DNA from: Phaeodactylibacter luteus
Lineage (GTDB): Bacteria > Bacteroidota > Bacteroidia > Chitinophagales > Saprospiraceae
Direction: 5' to 3'
Assembly: GCF_007993045.1 (NCBI RefSeq)
Contig: NZ_VOOR01000040.1
Coordinates: 1-48,588, forward strand
DNA length: 48,588 nt
Below are positions 16,941-25,627 of the stretch, piece by piece. A program made the translations under genes and the position numbers. The notes beneath the pieces are model-generated. The model made no database searches. It was not told where the DNA came from and worked only from the letters and a program-made list of their open reading frames with translations. How positions within the stretch are numbered: position 1 is the stretch's first letter; the number at the start of each line of letters is the position of its first letter.

Positions 16941-19031
16941 ATGAATTTCAAACCCACTATATTTACTTTCTTTGCGCTGCTGCTCGCAACCGGCTGGGCA
17001 GCTGCCCAAAACGATGATTTCCGTAAAAACCCGCCAAAGGCTGGCCCTGCACCCCGCATACAGATGGGCGAGTACGAGCAATTCTCCTTAGATAATGGGC
17101 TGCAGGTCATCGTTGTGGAAAACCACAAGCTGCCGAAAGTGACGTTCCAGTTGCTGGTAGACGTACCGCCGGCCACGTACGGGGAAAAAGCTGGTGTGCC
17201 CGACCTTGCCGGCGACCTGCTGAGCAGGGGTACCGCCAGCCGGTCCAAAGCCGAAATCGATCAGGCCGTGGATTTTATCGGGGCGAGCTTGTACTCCACC
17301 TCGACGGGGGTCTACGCCAGCAGCCTGAGCAAGCACAAAGCAACCCTGCTCGAGCTCATGGCCGATGTCGCCCTCAACCCTGCTTTCCCGGAAGAGGAGT
17401 TCGAAAAGGTGCTGCAGCAGCAAATCTCTGGCTTGCAGTATCAGGCCTCCGACCCTGCCACCATCTCTTCCAATGTCTCTCAGGTGCTCCGCAATGGCTC
17501 AGCCCATCCTTACGGTGAGCTGACTACAGAAGAAACGCTCGGCAACATCAAGCTGGCAGATTGCAAAGCTTACTACGAGGCTAATTTTAAGCCCAATATC
17601 AGCTACCTCGCGTTTATTGGGGACATCACGGCGGAAGAGGCCCGCGAGCTGGCAGAGCAATACTTCGGCAAATGGGAGAAAGGGGCGATAGCCAAAAAGT
17701 TCTTCCCACGGCCCGACATGCCCGAGGAGGCACAAGTCGCTTTCGTGAACAAAGACGGGGCGACCCAATCTGTCCTCAACATCACCTATCCGGTCAACCT
17801 GAAGCCGGGCGCTCAGGATGCCATCGTGGCCAACGTCCTCAATACCTTGCTTGGGGGCGGTGTGCTCTCCAGCCGCCTCAACCAGAACATCCGGGAGGAT
17901 AAAGGGTATTCCTATGGGGTGCGCTCTACACTGAGCTATGACAAATTGATCGGCTATTTTGCCGCCGGCGGCAACGTCCGCAATGAGGTGACCGACAGCG
18001 CCGTCGTCGAAATGCTGAAAGAAATGGAGCTGCTGCGCAATGAGCTGGTGACCGAAAAAGAACTGCAGGGCGTGAAAAACTTTATCTTCGGCAGCTTCGC
18101 CCGGAGCACAGAGCGCCCGGAAACTGCTGCACGGTTCGCCCTCAATACCGCCCGCTACAAATTGCCAAAGGACTACTATGCCACCTATCTCGAAAAAGTG
18201 GCTGCTGTGACCCGGGAAGACCTGCGCGAAGCAGCCCGCAAATTCCTCCGCCCCGATCAGGCGTACATCGTGGTCGTCGGCAATATGGATGAAACCGCTG
18301 AAGCCTTGCAGCGCGTCGCTCCCGTGGTGTTCTACGATAAAGAGGGGCAGGAAAAGAAAGCCGCTCAGGCGGCTATCCCGGAGGGGCTTACCGGTATGGA
18401 TGTCATCAACAGCTATCTGGAAGCCCTTGGCGGTAAGGACGCTTTGGCTAAAGTTGAGGATGTCACCATTTCCATGTCAGCTACGGTACAGGGCATGCAG
18501 CTTTCGATTGAGACCAAGCAGGCTGCATCTGGCAAAATGGCCATGGCAGTGAAAATGAACGGCAACGTGATGAACGAAACCCGCTTTGATGGAGAGAAGG
18601 GCATGGTAAGCGCTATGGGGCAGAAGCAAATCCTAGAAGGGGAGGAAGCTGAGGCCATGAAGGCCCGGGCGAGTATTTTCCCAGAGCTGAACTACTCTGC
18701 CAAAGACCATAAAATTGACCTCACTGGCGTAGAAGAGATCAACGGGGAGCAAGCCTATAAACTGCAGATCACGCTGCCATCTGGCGATGTGGTCACTGAG
18801 TATTACGCCGTAGCGTCTGGGCTGAAACTTCGCCAAGTCACTAAACAGGAAGGGCCCACGGGGGAAATCTCCGTAACGAATGAGTTTGCGGATTATCAGG
18901 CCGTGGATGGGGTGATGTTCCCCTTTGAGAACAAATCGGAGGGCATGGCGCCTTTCCCCATTACCATGAAGGTAGAATCCGTAGCCGTCAACTCTGGGCT
19001 ATCGGATGATACGTTCAAGGTAGAGGAATAA
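16941..19031 (+). CDS. M16 family peptidase-like protein (inactive subunit) with C-terminal extension
   Basis: 696 aa. Signal peptide (residues 1-23, ending WAAAQ). Two M16 halves occupy about 30-465, but the HXXEH site reads DLAGD, so no zinc can be bound; the R/Y pair near KGYSYGVRS typical of the partner subunit is kept. Residues about 480-696 are an added beta-rich domain (GMDVINSYLEALGG, SGDVVTEYYA, FPFENKSEG) similar to LolA/LppX-type lipid-binding or lipoprotein-sorting folds. Inferred to pair with the active subunit from the upstream gene. Confidence 0.9.
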   Translation: MNFKPTIFTFFALLLATGWAAAQNDDFRKNPPKAGPAPRIQMGEYEQFSLDNGLQVIVVENHKLPKVTFQLLVDVPPATYGEKAGVPDLAGDLLSRGTASRSKAEIDQAVDFIGASLYSTSTGVYASSLSKHKATLLELMADVALNPAFPEEEFEKVLQQQISGLQYQASDPATISSNVSQVLRNGSAHPYGELTTEETLGNIKLADCKAYYEANFKPNISYLAFIGDITAEEARELAEQYFGKWEKGAIAKKFFPRPDMPEEAQVAFVNKDGATQSVLNITYPVNLKPGAQDAIVANVLNTLLGGGVLSSRLNQNIREDKGYSYGVRSTLSYDKLIGYFAAGGNVRNEVTDSAVVEMLKEMELLRNELVTEKELQGVKNFIFGSFARSTERPETAARFALNTARYKLPKDYYATYLEKVAAVTREDLREAARKFLRPDQAYIVVVGNMDETAEALQRVAPVVFYDKEGQEKKAAQAAIPEGLTGMDVINSYLEALGGKDALAKVEDVTISMSATVQGMQLSIETKQAASGKMAMAVKMNGNVMNETRFDGEKGMVSAMGQKQILEGEEAEAMKARASIFPELNYSAKDHKIDLTGVEEINGEQAYKLQITLPSGDVVTEYYAVASGLKLRQVTKQEGPTGEISVTNEFADYQAVDGVMFPFENKSEGMAPFPITMKVESVAVNSGLSDDTFKVEE

Positions 19032-19055
19032 GGCCAATGCCTCAGTACAGGCTGA

Positions 19056-19215
19056 ATTGGGAGGGGCCTGCCCCTGCCTAATGGCAGGTGCCGCTATGCT
19101 ACGGGGCTCGCTATCCGCTCGGCCCTGACGGGCTCTTACACCCCTTCGCAGCGCTAGGCCGTTGCCAGCCCAAAGCCCCGGAAGGCTAAGCGCCTGCGAT
19201 ATATTGGTTTCGCCC
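19056..19215 (-). mobile_element. Family A MITE-like element, copy A3 (reverse orientation)
   Basis: Reverse-complement core with GGTTTCGCCC at 19206-19215, which is the family's left terminal repeat. The other end is degenerate. It lies between the M16 stop codon and the terminator hairpin at 19224, so transcripts run through it. Confidence 0.7.
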
Positions 19216-19223
19216 ATCACAGG

Positions 19224-19266
19224 AGCGCCCCGGTACCTCTTCAATGGTGCCGGGGCGCTTTGCTTT
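19224..19266 (+). terminator. Strong intrinsic terminator after the M16 operon
   Basis: AGCGCCCCGGTACC pairs with GGTGCCGGGGCGCT (13 of 14 pairs, 8-nt loop), followed by TTTGCTTT. It probably ends the M16 transcript. Confidence 0.75.
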
Positions 19267-19324
19267 GCCATGAACCTTGCGCACCTTGCCTTGTTTCACC
19301 CCCAAACCAAAATCGACTACCGCT

Positions 19325-20872
19325 ATGGCAAAACCGGCCCACACCCTGAGGCTCATCCTGGGCGATCAGCTCAACCTCCAGCATTCTTGGTTTCAGGAAG
19401 TGGATGAGGGGGTGTGCTACGTTATGGCAGAGCTCCATTCTGAAACGGGCTACGTCCGGCATCATATCCAAAAAATCGTGGGCTTTTTCCTGGCCATGCG
19501 GCACTTCGCTGCTGAGCTGGAAAAGCAGGGGCACCGGGTCATTTATTTCAAGCTGGGTGAGAGCGGGGCGGATGATTTCACGGGGCTGATAAAGCACATG
19601 GTGGCTGAGCTGAAGCCCCAACGTTTCGAGTATTTGCTCCCCGATGAATACCGCCTCGATCAGGCATTGGCCGCTCTCGATGGGGAGTTGGGCATCCCTG
19701 TAGCGGCTGCCGATACCGAGCACTTCCTGTCTCCAAGGGATGGGGTCGCCCGTTTTTTCAAAGGCAAAAAAACGTACCTCCTGGAAAGCTTCTACCGGGA
19801 TATGCGCAAGCAATATGGCATCCTGATGGAGGAAGACGGGGTGTCCCCGCTCACCGGGCAATGGAACTACGACCAGGACAACCGCAAAAAGCTGCCCCAA
19901 AAGCAGGACATCCCCAAGCCGCTCCACTTCCGGCGAGATGTGTCGGATATCGTAAACCTGATCCGGGAAGCAGGGGTGGAGACCATCGGGCATATCGACC
20001 TGGAGTACTTTTACTGGCCCGTGACCCGCGAAGAGTGCCTGGAGCTGCTCGCGCATTTTGCCCGCATCCAGCTCCACCTGTTTGGCACCTATCAAGATGC
20101 CATGACGGACCGGGGCTACCTCTTGTTCCATTCCAAGCTTTCCTTTGCGATGAACACAAAAATCCTGCATCCCTTGGAGGTGGTCAACACTTGTGTGTCC
20201 TATTGGGAGGGGCATCAGGACAAAGTGGGCATTTCGCAGATAGAAGGTTTTGTACGGCAGATCATCGGATGGAGGGAGTATATGCGCGGCATTTATTGGG
20301 CCAAGATGCCGGAGTTTGCCGGGCTGAACTATTTTGAGCACCATGCCCCACTGCCGGATTGGTATTGGACGGGCGACACCAAAATGAAGTGCCTGAGCAC
20401 AGCCATCGGGCAATCCCTTGACCACGCTTATGCCCACCACATTCAGCGCCTGATGGTAACCGGTAATTTTGCCCTGCTTTTGGGCGTAAGCCCCGATGAA
20501 CTGGATGAATGGTACCTGGGCATCTACATGGATGCCATTGAGTGGGTGGAGATCACCAACACCAGAGGTATGAGCCAGTTTGCAGACGGGGGCATCGTCG
20601 GGACAAAGCCTTACGTTTCCAGTGCCAATTACATCCACAAAATGAGCGACCACTGCTCTAGCTGTGCTTACCACCACAAAGAGAAAACCGGGCACATGGC
20701 TTGCCCGTTCAACAGTCTGTACTGGGATTTTTACGACCGCCACGCCGGCCGCCTGGGCAAGAACCCCCGGATTGGCATGATGTACCGTGTATGGGAGAAA
20801 ATGGATGCCGGCCAGAAGGAAGACATCCTTAAGCAAGCGGCGTATTACAAGGAAAACGCCAACCAGCTGTAA
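19325..20872 (+). CDS. Iron-sulfur bacterial cryptochrome/photolyase (FeS-BCP, PhrB type)
   Basis: 515 aa from the ATG at 19325 (MAKPAHTLRLILGDQL); longer starts add unrelated residues. The sequence opens with the Rossmann-like antenna domain and continues as a helical FAD domain. Four cysteines at 356, 444, 447 and 460 (MKCLSTA; HCSSCAYHH; MACPFNS) match the 4Fe-4S ligands of FeS-BCP proteins. Characterised members repair UV-induced (6-4) photoproducts using blue light, FAD and a lumazine-type antenna. The gene stands alone between a terminator and a nested repeat block. Family assignment is strong; repair rather than signalling is inferred. Confidence 0.93.
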   Translation: MAKPAHTLRLILGDQLNLQHSWFQEVDEGVCYVMAELHSETGYVRHHIQKIVGFFLAMRHFAAELEKQGHRVIYFKLGESGADDFTGLIKHMVAELKPQRFEYLLPDEYRLDQALAALDGELGIPVAAADTEHFLSPRDGVARFFKGKKTYLLESFYRDMRKQYGILMEEDGVSPLTGQWNYDQDNRKKLPQKQDIPKPLHFRRDVSDIVNLIREAGVETIGHIDLEYFYWPVTREECLELLAHFARIQLHLFGTYQDAMTDRGYLLFHSKLSFAMNTKILHPLEVVNTCVSYWEGHQDKVGISQIEGFVRQIIGWREYMRGIYWAKMPEFAGLNYFEHHAPLPDWYWTGDTKMKCLSTAIGQSLDHAYAHHIQRLMVTGNFALLLGVSPDELDEWYLGIYMDAIEWVEITNTRGMSQFADGGIVGTKPYVSSANYIHKMSDHCSSCAYHHKEKTGHMACPFNSLYWDFYDRHAGRLGKNPRIGMMYRVWEKMDAGQKEDILKQAAYYKENANQL

Positions 20873-21051
20873 TCAAAAAACAGGGCACTTGCGGTAAGAG
20901 CGTGTTGGGATTTTGGCCTTCTAGCCGAAAACCGGAGTTTAGCCAAGCCCCGCTTTTTATGCACAAAAGCGGGAAGGATTTTCGGGGCGAAGTATAAGCG
21001 AAAAAGTGTCCCGCTGTCTAGCGGGATAGACCGATTGCTAAAGTCCCAATA

Positions 21052-21420
21052 GGGCGTGAACCAAATTGTTGCGGGCGTTTACGCTTTCCGGGCTTTAGGC
21101 TGGCATTGGCTTAGTGCCTCAAGCCATAAATCCTTGCCACCCCAAGTTTCGTTATTTTCCGCCTACTCTTCGTTAAAGAACCGCTCCTTTAGCTCGGGCT
21201 AAAGTCGCGAACCTTCGCCTTGATTAGCCGGAAAATAACTTCAACTTAAGTATCAGAGATTTATGACTTAAAGCACTAGCGCTGCGAAGGGGTGGCCGAA
21301 GGCCAGACCCGAAGCCTGCAGGGCGAGGGGCCGAGCGGACAGCGAGCCCCGCAGCATAGCGGCACCTGCCCGTTGGCAGGGGCAGGGCCCATCCAGAAAA
21401 ACGCCAATCTGGTTTGCGCC
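21052..21420 (+). mobile_element. Family A element, copy A4, interrupted by C2
   Basis: Starts GGGCGTGAACCA and ends TCTGGTTTGCGCC, imperfect inverted repeats. Inserted in B2: flanks GTCCCAATA and CTTCCAACA could be a decayed 9-bp target duplication (6 of 9 match). About 204 bp remain when C2 and its duplicated TA are removed. Confidence 0.85.
21114..21276 (+). mobile_element. Family C MITE, copy C2 (163 bp), inside A4
   Basis: Inverted termini GTGCCTCAAGCCATAAATC and GATTTATGACTTAAAGCAC, with TA on each side. Uninterrupted A copies read GGCCTAGCGCTG at this spot, so the TA inside CTAG was duplicated. An internal 15-bp stem (21151-21165 with 21225-21239, one mismatch) encloses the conserved loop. 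Confidence 0.88.
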
Positions 21421-21435
21421 CTTCCAACACGCTCT

Positions 21436-21475
21436 AAAACACCCTCCCCGGGCATTATGGGCGAAGCCCGGGGAG
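21436..21475 (-). terminator. Terminator of the GH97 operon
   Basis: A perfect 10-bp stem CTCCCCGGGC/GCCCGGGGAG with a 12-nt loop, followed on the minus strand by GGTGTTTTAG. It begins 8 bp after the GH97 stop codon. Confidence 0.65.
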
Positions 21476-21482
21476 AGCGCCT

Positions 21483-23618
21483 TTATTGCCCGTACGGGAG
21501 GATGCCCTCTGCCTCCTCTCCGGAAGCGGGGAAAAAGCTGACAGCGGCCCCTCCGCCCGGTGCAAGTTTGAGGTGGAGGGTAGTGCTGCGGTCAACAATC
21601 GCTTTAGAAATGCGGTAGGCGCCCGGGTTGTCGTCCCAGTGCGCATCCGCTCCGTCCTCATACAAATGGGCGACGTACTGTTGGCCTTCTGCCAGAAAGC
21701 TAAGGGGGGCTTCGAGTTCCCGCCCATCTTCATTGGTTATGCTGCCGAGGAACCAGCGCCCCGTACCCCTCTCCTCCCGCGCGATCGTGACATAAGCCCC
21801 GACCTCACCGTTCAGTGCCAGGCTCTGCTCCCAGTCTACCCCTACTTCTTCTATAAACTGAAAAGCGGGGTGCCCTTCGTAATGCTCCGGCAGGTCGGCC
21901 GCCATTTGTACCGGGCTATAGATGGCTACATAAAGGGCCAGCTGATGGGCGAGTGTGGTATTGACCTGGTTGTCGGGCTTGTACGGGTGCAGCTTGATAT
22001 TAAAAATGCCCGGCGTATAGTCAATAGGGCCAGCCAGCATACGGGTGAAGGCGACTGTAGGCAAATGGCCAGGCGGGTTGCCCCCGTCGCTTGCCCATGC
22101 GTTGAACTCTTGCCCCCTCAGCCCTTCCCGTGAAATGGCATTGGGGAAGGTGCGCCTGAGCCCGGTCGCCTTGATGGGCTCGTGCGCATTGATGGCCACC
22201 TCATACTCCGCGGCGGTCTCCAGCACCTTGCGGTAGTGGTTCACCATCCACTGCCCGTGGTGGTATTCCCCCTTCGGGATGATTTTGCCCACGTAGCCTG
22301 TTTTTACTGCATGCACCCCTAGCTTTTGCATGAGCGCAAAGGCGGTATCCAGCTGTTGCTCGTACGTCCGCGGCGCAGCAGAGGTTTCGTGGTGCATAAT
22401 AAGCTCCACGCCTTTTTCGCGCCCATAGCGGACGACCTCCTCCAGGTCATAGTCTTCATAGGGGGTGACGAAGTCGAAAACGCCCTCCCGGTCCTCGAAG
22501 CCGATCCAGCGTTCCCAGCCTGTGTTCCAGCCTTCTACGAGCAGTGCCCCAATGCCATGGCTAGCGGCAAAGTCAATATAGCGTTTGGCATTTTCCGTAG
22601 TCGCCCCGTGCCGTCCGCTTGCCAGGTCCCAAGAAGATTTATCGAGGTGCATCTCCCACCAGATCCCCATATACTTCGTCGGTTTGAACCAGCTGACATC
22701 ACCAAGCTGATTAGGCTCGTTGAGATTGAGGATGAGGGTAGAGCCGATGAGGCCTGCCGCATCCGGGCTGACCTGCACGGTGCGCCAAGGGGTATGGAAA
22801 GGCAGGGTGCGCTTTACTTTGTAGGGGGTGCGCTCAGAGCCGACCAAGCTGCTCTGCAAGCTCAGCCCCTTGGTGTCCACGGCCAGTGTCATACCGGCAT
22901 AATCGGTCAGATTGGCCTCGTGTATGCTGAGGTGGGTGCCAGCGGCGGTGCGCATAGTGACGGGGGTGTTCACGGCATTGGCCGGGATGTGGGTCTGCGC
23001 CAGGTTGGGGTGGCCCCTTTTGGATAGCGCATCGATGGCAGAGACCTTGCTCTCCGTGTAGAGGTGCTCGTAAATGTCCCAGTCTCCGGGTATCCACCAG
23101 CAGTCATGATCGCCGTTGAGGTTGAACTGCGTCAGCTCCTCCGCAATTTCGAAAGTGCTGATGCCTTCCTGCTCGGGGAACTCATACCGGAACCCCATCC
23201 CATCGTTGAACAGCCGGAAAACAGCCCGGAAGGCCCGATGTGGCGGGGGGGATTCCCGAAAGGAGACAGACAGCTCGTTGAATTGGTTGTCCACTGTGCG
23301 CCGTTCCCCCCAGGGCATTTCCCAGGTATCCGCTACGGAGCGCATTTGGGTGCCGGTGATGGCCAAGCCACGCTGCAGCAGTGGGCCATTGTACAAGGCG
23401 ACCCCCAATGTAGAGGTATCAAGGAGGAGCTCTTCTCCATATTTCAGGGTGTACTGCGGCGCTCCGTCAGGGCTTAGGAAAACCTGAAGCGAAAGCAGCC
23501 CATCGGGCGATTGTTGTGCAGCACTTGTCATGTCCTCATCTGCATTGTTTTGGCAGCTGTGCAGCAAAAGGAGCAGGCCCAGCGCCCCAATGAGCAATTT
23601 GGTATATCTCATAATCAT
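21483..23618 (-). CDS. GH97 family glycoside hydrolase, inverting SusB-like alpha-glucosidase lipoprotein
   Basis: 711 aa from the ATG at 23618 (MIMRYTKLL); an ATG two codons later is equally possible. A lipoprotein signal ends in LLLLHSC. GH97 features: N-terminal beta-sandwich, (beta/alpha)8 barrel with HAVKTGYVGKI, INAHEP and REGLRGQEFNAW, and a C-terminal beta domain. Retaining GH97 enzymes have an Asp nucleophile after the VK strand; here it is Gly, and the Glu residues in AHEP and RGQE are kept, as in the inverting SusB branch. Predicted to release glucose from alpha-linked oligosaccharides at the cell envelope. No SusC/SusD pair lies nearby. It follows the M24 peptidase gene by 4 bp, so they are co-transcribed. 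Confidence 0.92.
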   Translation of the reverse strand: MIMRYTKLLIGALGLLLLLHSCQNNADEDMTSAAQQSPDGLLSLQVFLSPDGAPQYTLKYGEELLLDTSTLGVALYNGPLLQRGLAITGTQMRSVADTWEMPWGERRTVDNQFNELSVSFRESPPPHRAFRAVFRLFNDGMGFRYEFPEQEGISTFEIAEELTQFNLNGDHDCWWIPGDWDIYEHLYTESKVSAIDALSKRGHPNLAQTHIPANAVNTPVTMRTAAGTHLSIHEANLTDYAGMTLAVDTKGLSLQSSLVGSERTPYKVKRTLPFHTPWRTVQVSPDAAGLIGSTLILNLNEPNQLGDVSWFKPTKYMGIWWEMHLDKSSWDLASGRHGATTENAKRYIDFAASHGIGALLVEGWNTGWERWIGFEDREGVFDFVTPYEDYDLEEVVRYGREKGVELIMHHETSAAPRTYEQQLDTAFALMQKLGVHAVKTGYVGKIIPKGEYHHGQWMVNHYRKVLETAAEYEVAINAHEPIKATGLRRTFPNAISREGLRGQEFNAWASDGGNPPGHLPTVAFTRMLAGPIDYTPGIFNIKLHPYKPDNQVNTTLAHQLALYVAIYSPVQMAADLPEHYEGHPAFQFIEEVGVDWEQSLALNGEVGAYVTIAREERGTGRWFLGSITNEDGRELEAPLSFLAEGQQYVAHLYEDGADAHWDDNPGAYRISKAIVDRSTTLHLKLAPGGGAAVSFFPASGEEAEGILPYGQ

Positions 23619-23622
23619 GGTT

Positions 23623-25005
23623 TTATGGCCGTAACGCTTCAACTTCTTCAATGCGCTTAGGGATGGCCGGCCCGAGTACCCGCTGCCCGTCTGCAGTGAC
23701 CAGTATGTTGTCCTCTATGCGGATGCCGCCGAAGCCCAGGTAAGCATTAATTTTGTCGTAGTTCAAGAAAGGGGCATGCAGCCCATCGGCCTGCCATTTT
23801 TGGATCAGCTCTGGGATGAAGTAGATGCCAGGCTCTACCGTCATCACGTGCCCGGGCTGCAGGGCCCTGCCCATGCGCAAGGATTTGAGCCCAAACTGAG
23901 CGCTGCGCTCGAGCTCTCCCGCGTAGCCGACATGTTCTTCGCCCAGCCCTTCCATATCGTGCACGTCAAGCCCGATCATGTGCCCGAGCCCATGAGGGAA
24001 AAACAAGGCGTGGGCACCGGCTGCCACGGCCTCTTCGGTATCCCCTTTCATAAGCCCCAAAGCTTTGAGCCCTTCTGTGATGATGCGGGCGGCCTGCAGG
24101 TGGAGGTCCACAAAGCGGATACCGGGCTTCATGCCTGCAATACAGCTTTCCTCTGCATCCAAGACGATCTGGTAAACCTCTTTTTGCTGTTGCGAAAAAG
24201 CCTTGCTGACCGGGAAAGTCCGGGTAATATCGCTGGCGTAGTGGGTGTGTGGGGCGCTTGCGCCAAAATCGCCGAGCACCAGTTGCCCTTCCTGCAGGGG
24301 GGTGCCATGGTAATGGTTGTGGAGGGTCTGCCCGTTCACGGTGAGGATAGGCGGGTAAGCCAGGGCGCTCTCTGCTCCAAGGGCAATGCCTTCTACCATG
24401 CCGGCCAGTGCGGCTTCCTTCATGCCGGGGCGGGCCACTTGCATGGCACGGACGTGCAGCTCCCGGCTGATGGCGAGGGCTTTCTCCATTTCTTCTATTT
24501 CCTCGCCCCCCTTCACTGCGCGCTGGGCAACGACGGCTTTGATCAGGGGCAGGGAAGGGGAAAGGCTTTCTGCCGGCTGCCCCAGCCATGCGCTAAGCTG
24601 CAGCTTGGCTTCTCCACGGTAAGGAGGGAGGAAGTGTACGGCCTGCCCGGCTTTTTGCGCCTTTTGCAGGAAAGCTCCGGCCTCCCCAATCGGCAGGGTC
24701 TGTTCTGCACCGCATTGTGCAGCCCGCTCAGCCAAGCTGGGCTGAGGCCCCATCCAAACGATATGGTCTATGGTCATTTCCGGGCCAGCCAGCCAGGCTT
24801 GCCCGCTGCCGGCATCTATAATCCCGGTGTAGCCCGGGCGGTCGATGCCGAAATAATAGAGGAAGGAGCCGTCTTGCCGGAAGTGGTAGACATTATCAGC
24901 ATAATTCATGGGGCTTTCCTCGTTGCCCGGGAAAAGCAGTAGCCCTTCGCCCATCGCTTCCATCAGTACTTTGCGGCGGGCCTGGTAAATATTCGGTCGG
25001 AACAT
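23623..25005 (-). CDS. pepP: Xaa-Pro aminopeptidase-like M24 metallopeptidase
   Basis: 460 aa, as expected for PepP-type aminopeptidase P. N-terminal creatinase-like domain (about 1-170), then the pita-bread catalytic domain with all five metal ligands: two Asp (LGDFGA and SDITRTF), His (FPHGLGHMIG) and two Glu (TVEPGIYF and GIRIEDN). It cleaves N-terminal residues preceding proline; a Mn2+-type dinuclear site is expected from the family. No signal peptide, so cytoplasmic. First gene of a pair with the GH97 gene. Confidence 0.93.
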   Translation of the reverse strand: MFRPNIYQARRKVLMEAMGEGLLLFPGNEESPMNYADNVYHFRQDGSFLYYFGIDRPGYTGIIDAGSGQAWLAGPEMTIDHIVWMGPQPSLAERAAQCGAEQTLPIGEAGAFLQKAQKAGQAVHFLPPYRGEAKLQLSAWLGQPAESLSPSLPLIKAVVAQRAVKGGEEIEEMEKALAISRELHVRAMQVARPGMKEAALAGMVEGIALGAESALAYPPILTVNGQTLHNHYHGTPLQEGQLVLGDFGASAPHTHYASDITRTFPVSKAFSQQQKEVYQIVLDAEESCIAGMKPGIRFVDLHLQAARIITEGLKALGLMKGDTEEAVAAGAHALFFPHGLGHMIGLDVHDMEGLGEEHVGYAGELERSAQFGLKSLRMGRALQPGHVMTVEPGIYFIPELIQKWQADGLHAPFLNYDKINAYLGFGGIRIEDNILVTADGQRVLGPAIPKRIEEVEALRP

Positions 25006-25078
25006 AATAGTTGTTTTGTTTCAGGCCTGGGAAGATAGGGAAGAATCAGGAGTTTGCATAGATTGCCCGCTCAGCCCG

Positions 25079-25108
25079 TTGGGTTTAACTGCGGAATGCC
25101 TATTTTAG
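25079..25108 (+). promoter_or_regulatory. Putative promoter of the kdsC-ubiA-maf operon
   Basis: TTG, 19 nt, TATTTTAG (7 of 8 matches to TAnnTTTG). The -7 box ends 24 bp before the start codon at 25133. Confidence 0.45.
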
Positions 25109-25132
25109 CCCCTGCACAAAATCCCTGAGCGC

Positions 25133-25627
25133 ATGAACCAACTCGAACAGTTCCGGGACGTCGAGACCTTTATCTTTGATGTCGATGGCGTCCTGACCAA
25201 CAATCAGCTTCTGGTAACTGAAGCGGGGGAGCTCCTCCGCTCAATGAATGTCCGCGACGGCTACGCGCTCAAAAGGGCTGTACAGGCTGGCTATCAGGTG
25301 GCCATCATCACCGGCGGGAGCTCGGCAGGGGTGGCCAAGCGCTTGCAAGGGCTCGGCATAACAGAGATCTATTCGGGCATCAGCAACAAGGTGGAGGCTT
25401 ATGAAGATTACATCGACCGGCTGGGGCTGGATGAAGGGAAAATCCTTTATATGGGCGACGATATGCCAGACCTGCCCGTTATGCGCAGGGTATGGGTGCC
25501 AACTTGCCCATCGGATGCAGCCCCAGAGCTCTTTGAGGCCGCTACTTACATCAGCCCGCAGCCCGGTGGCAGCGGATGTGCGCGCGATGTCATAGAAAAG
25601 GTGCTCAAACTCAATGGCGACTGGTGA
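25133..25627 (+). CDS. kdsC: KdsC-like HAD phosphatase (3-deoxy-D-manno-octulosonate 8-phosphate phosphatase)
   Basis: 164 aa, typical for the small cap-less C0 HAD phosphatases that form tetramers. Motif I FDVDGVLTN (Asp16, Asp18), motif II ITGGSS, motif III Lys in SNKVEAY, motif IV GDDMPDLPVM. KdsC removes the phosphate from Kdo-8-P in lipopolysaccharide inner-core synthesis. The stop overlaps the next gene's ATG by one base. HAD phosphatase is certain; the Kdo-8-P substrate is by family resemblance, and no other Kdo gene is in the window. Confidence 0.85.
   Translation: MNQLEQFRDVETFIFDVDGVLTNNQLLVTEAGELLRSMNVRDGYALKRAVQAGYQVAIITGGSSAGVAKRLQGLGITEIYSGISNKVEAYEDYIDRLGLDEGKILYMGDDMPDLPVMRRVWVPTCPSDAAPELFEAATYISPQPGGSGCARDVIEKVLKLNGDW

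Larger units (their letters stand above)
20898..21434. mobile_element. Family B element, copy B2, interrupted by A and C
   Basis: Left terminal repeat GAGCGTGTTGGGATTTTGG; right terminal repeat CCAACACGCTC at 21424-21434. The body (20898-21051) matches B1 at 43814-43972 closely and carries the hairpin CCCGCTTTT/AAAAGCGGG and a second TCCCGC/GCGGGA hairpin. The A element is inserted just before the right terminus. Confidence 0.8.
20873..21482. other. Repeat-filled convergent intergenic region
   Basis: 610 bp between the convergent photolyase and GH97 genes. It is almost entirely a family B element containing A, which contains C, followed by the GH97 terminator. No gene is supported. Confidence 0.8.

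Noticed and set aside
19241-20836. 531-codon open frame on the minus strand
   Set aside because: Exactly opposite the photolyase gene, which has clear Fe-S cysteines and family motifs.
20898-21434. IS element with transposase
   Set aside because: No frame of suitable length or motif inside any of the elements; they are non-autonomous.
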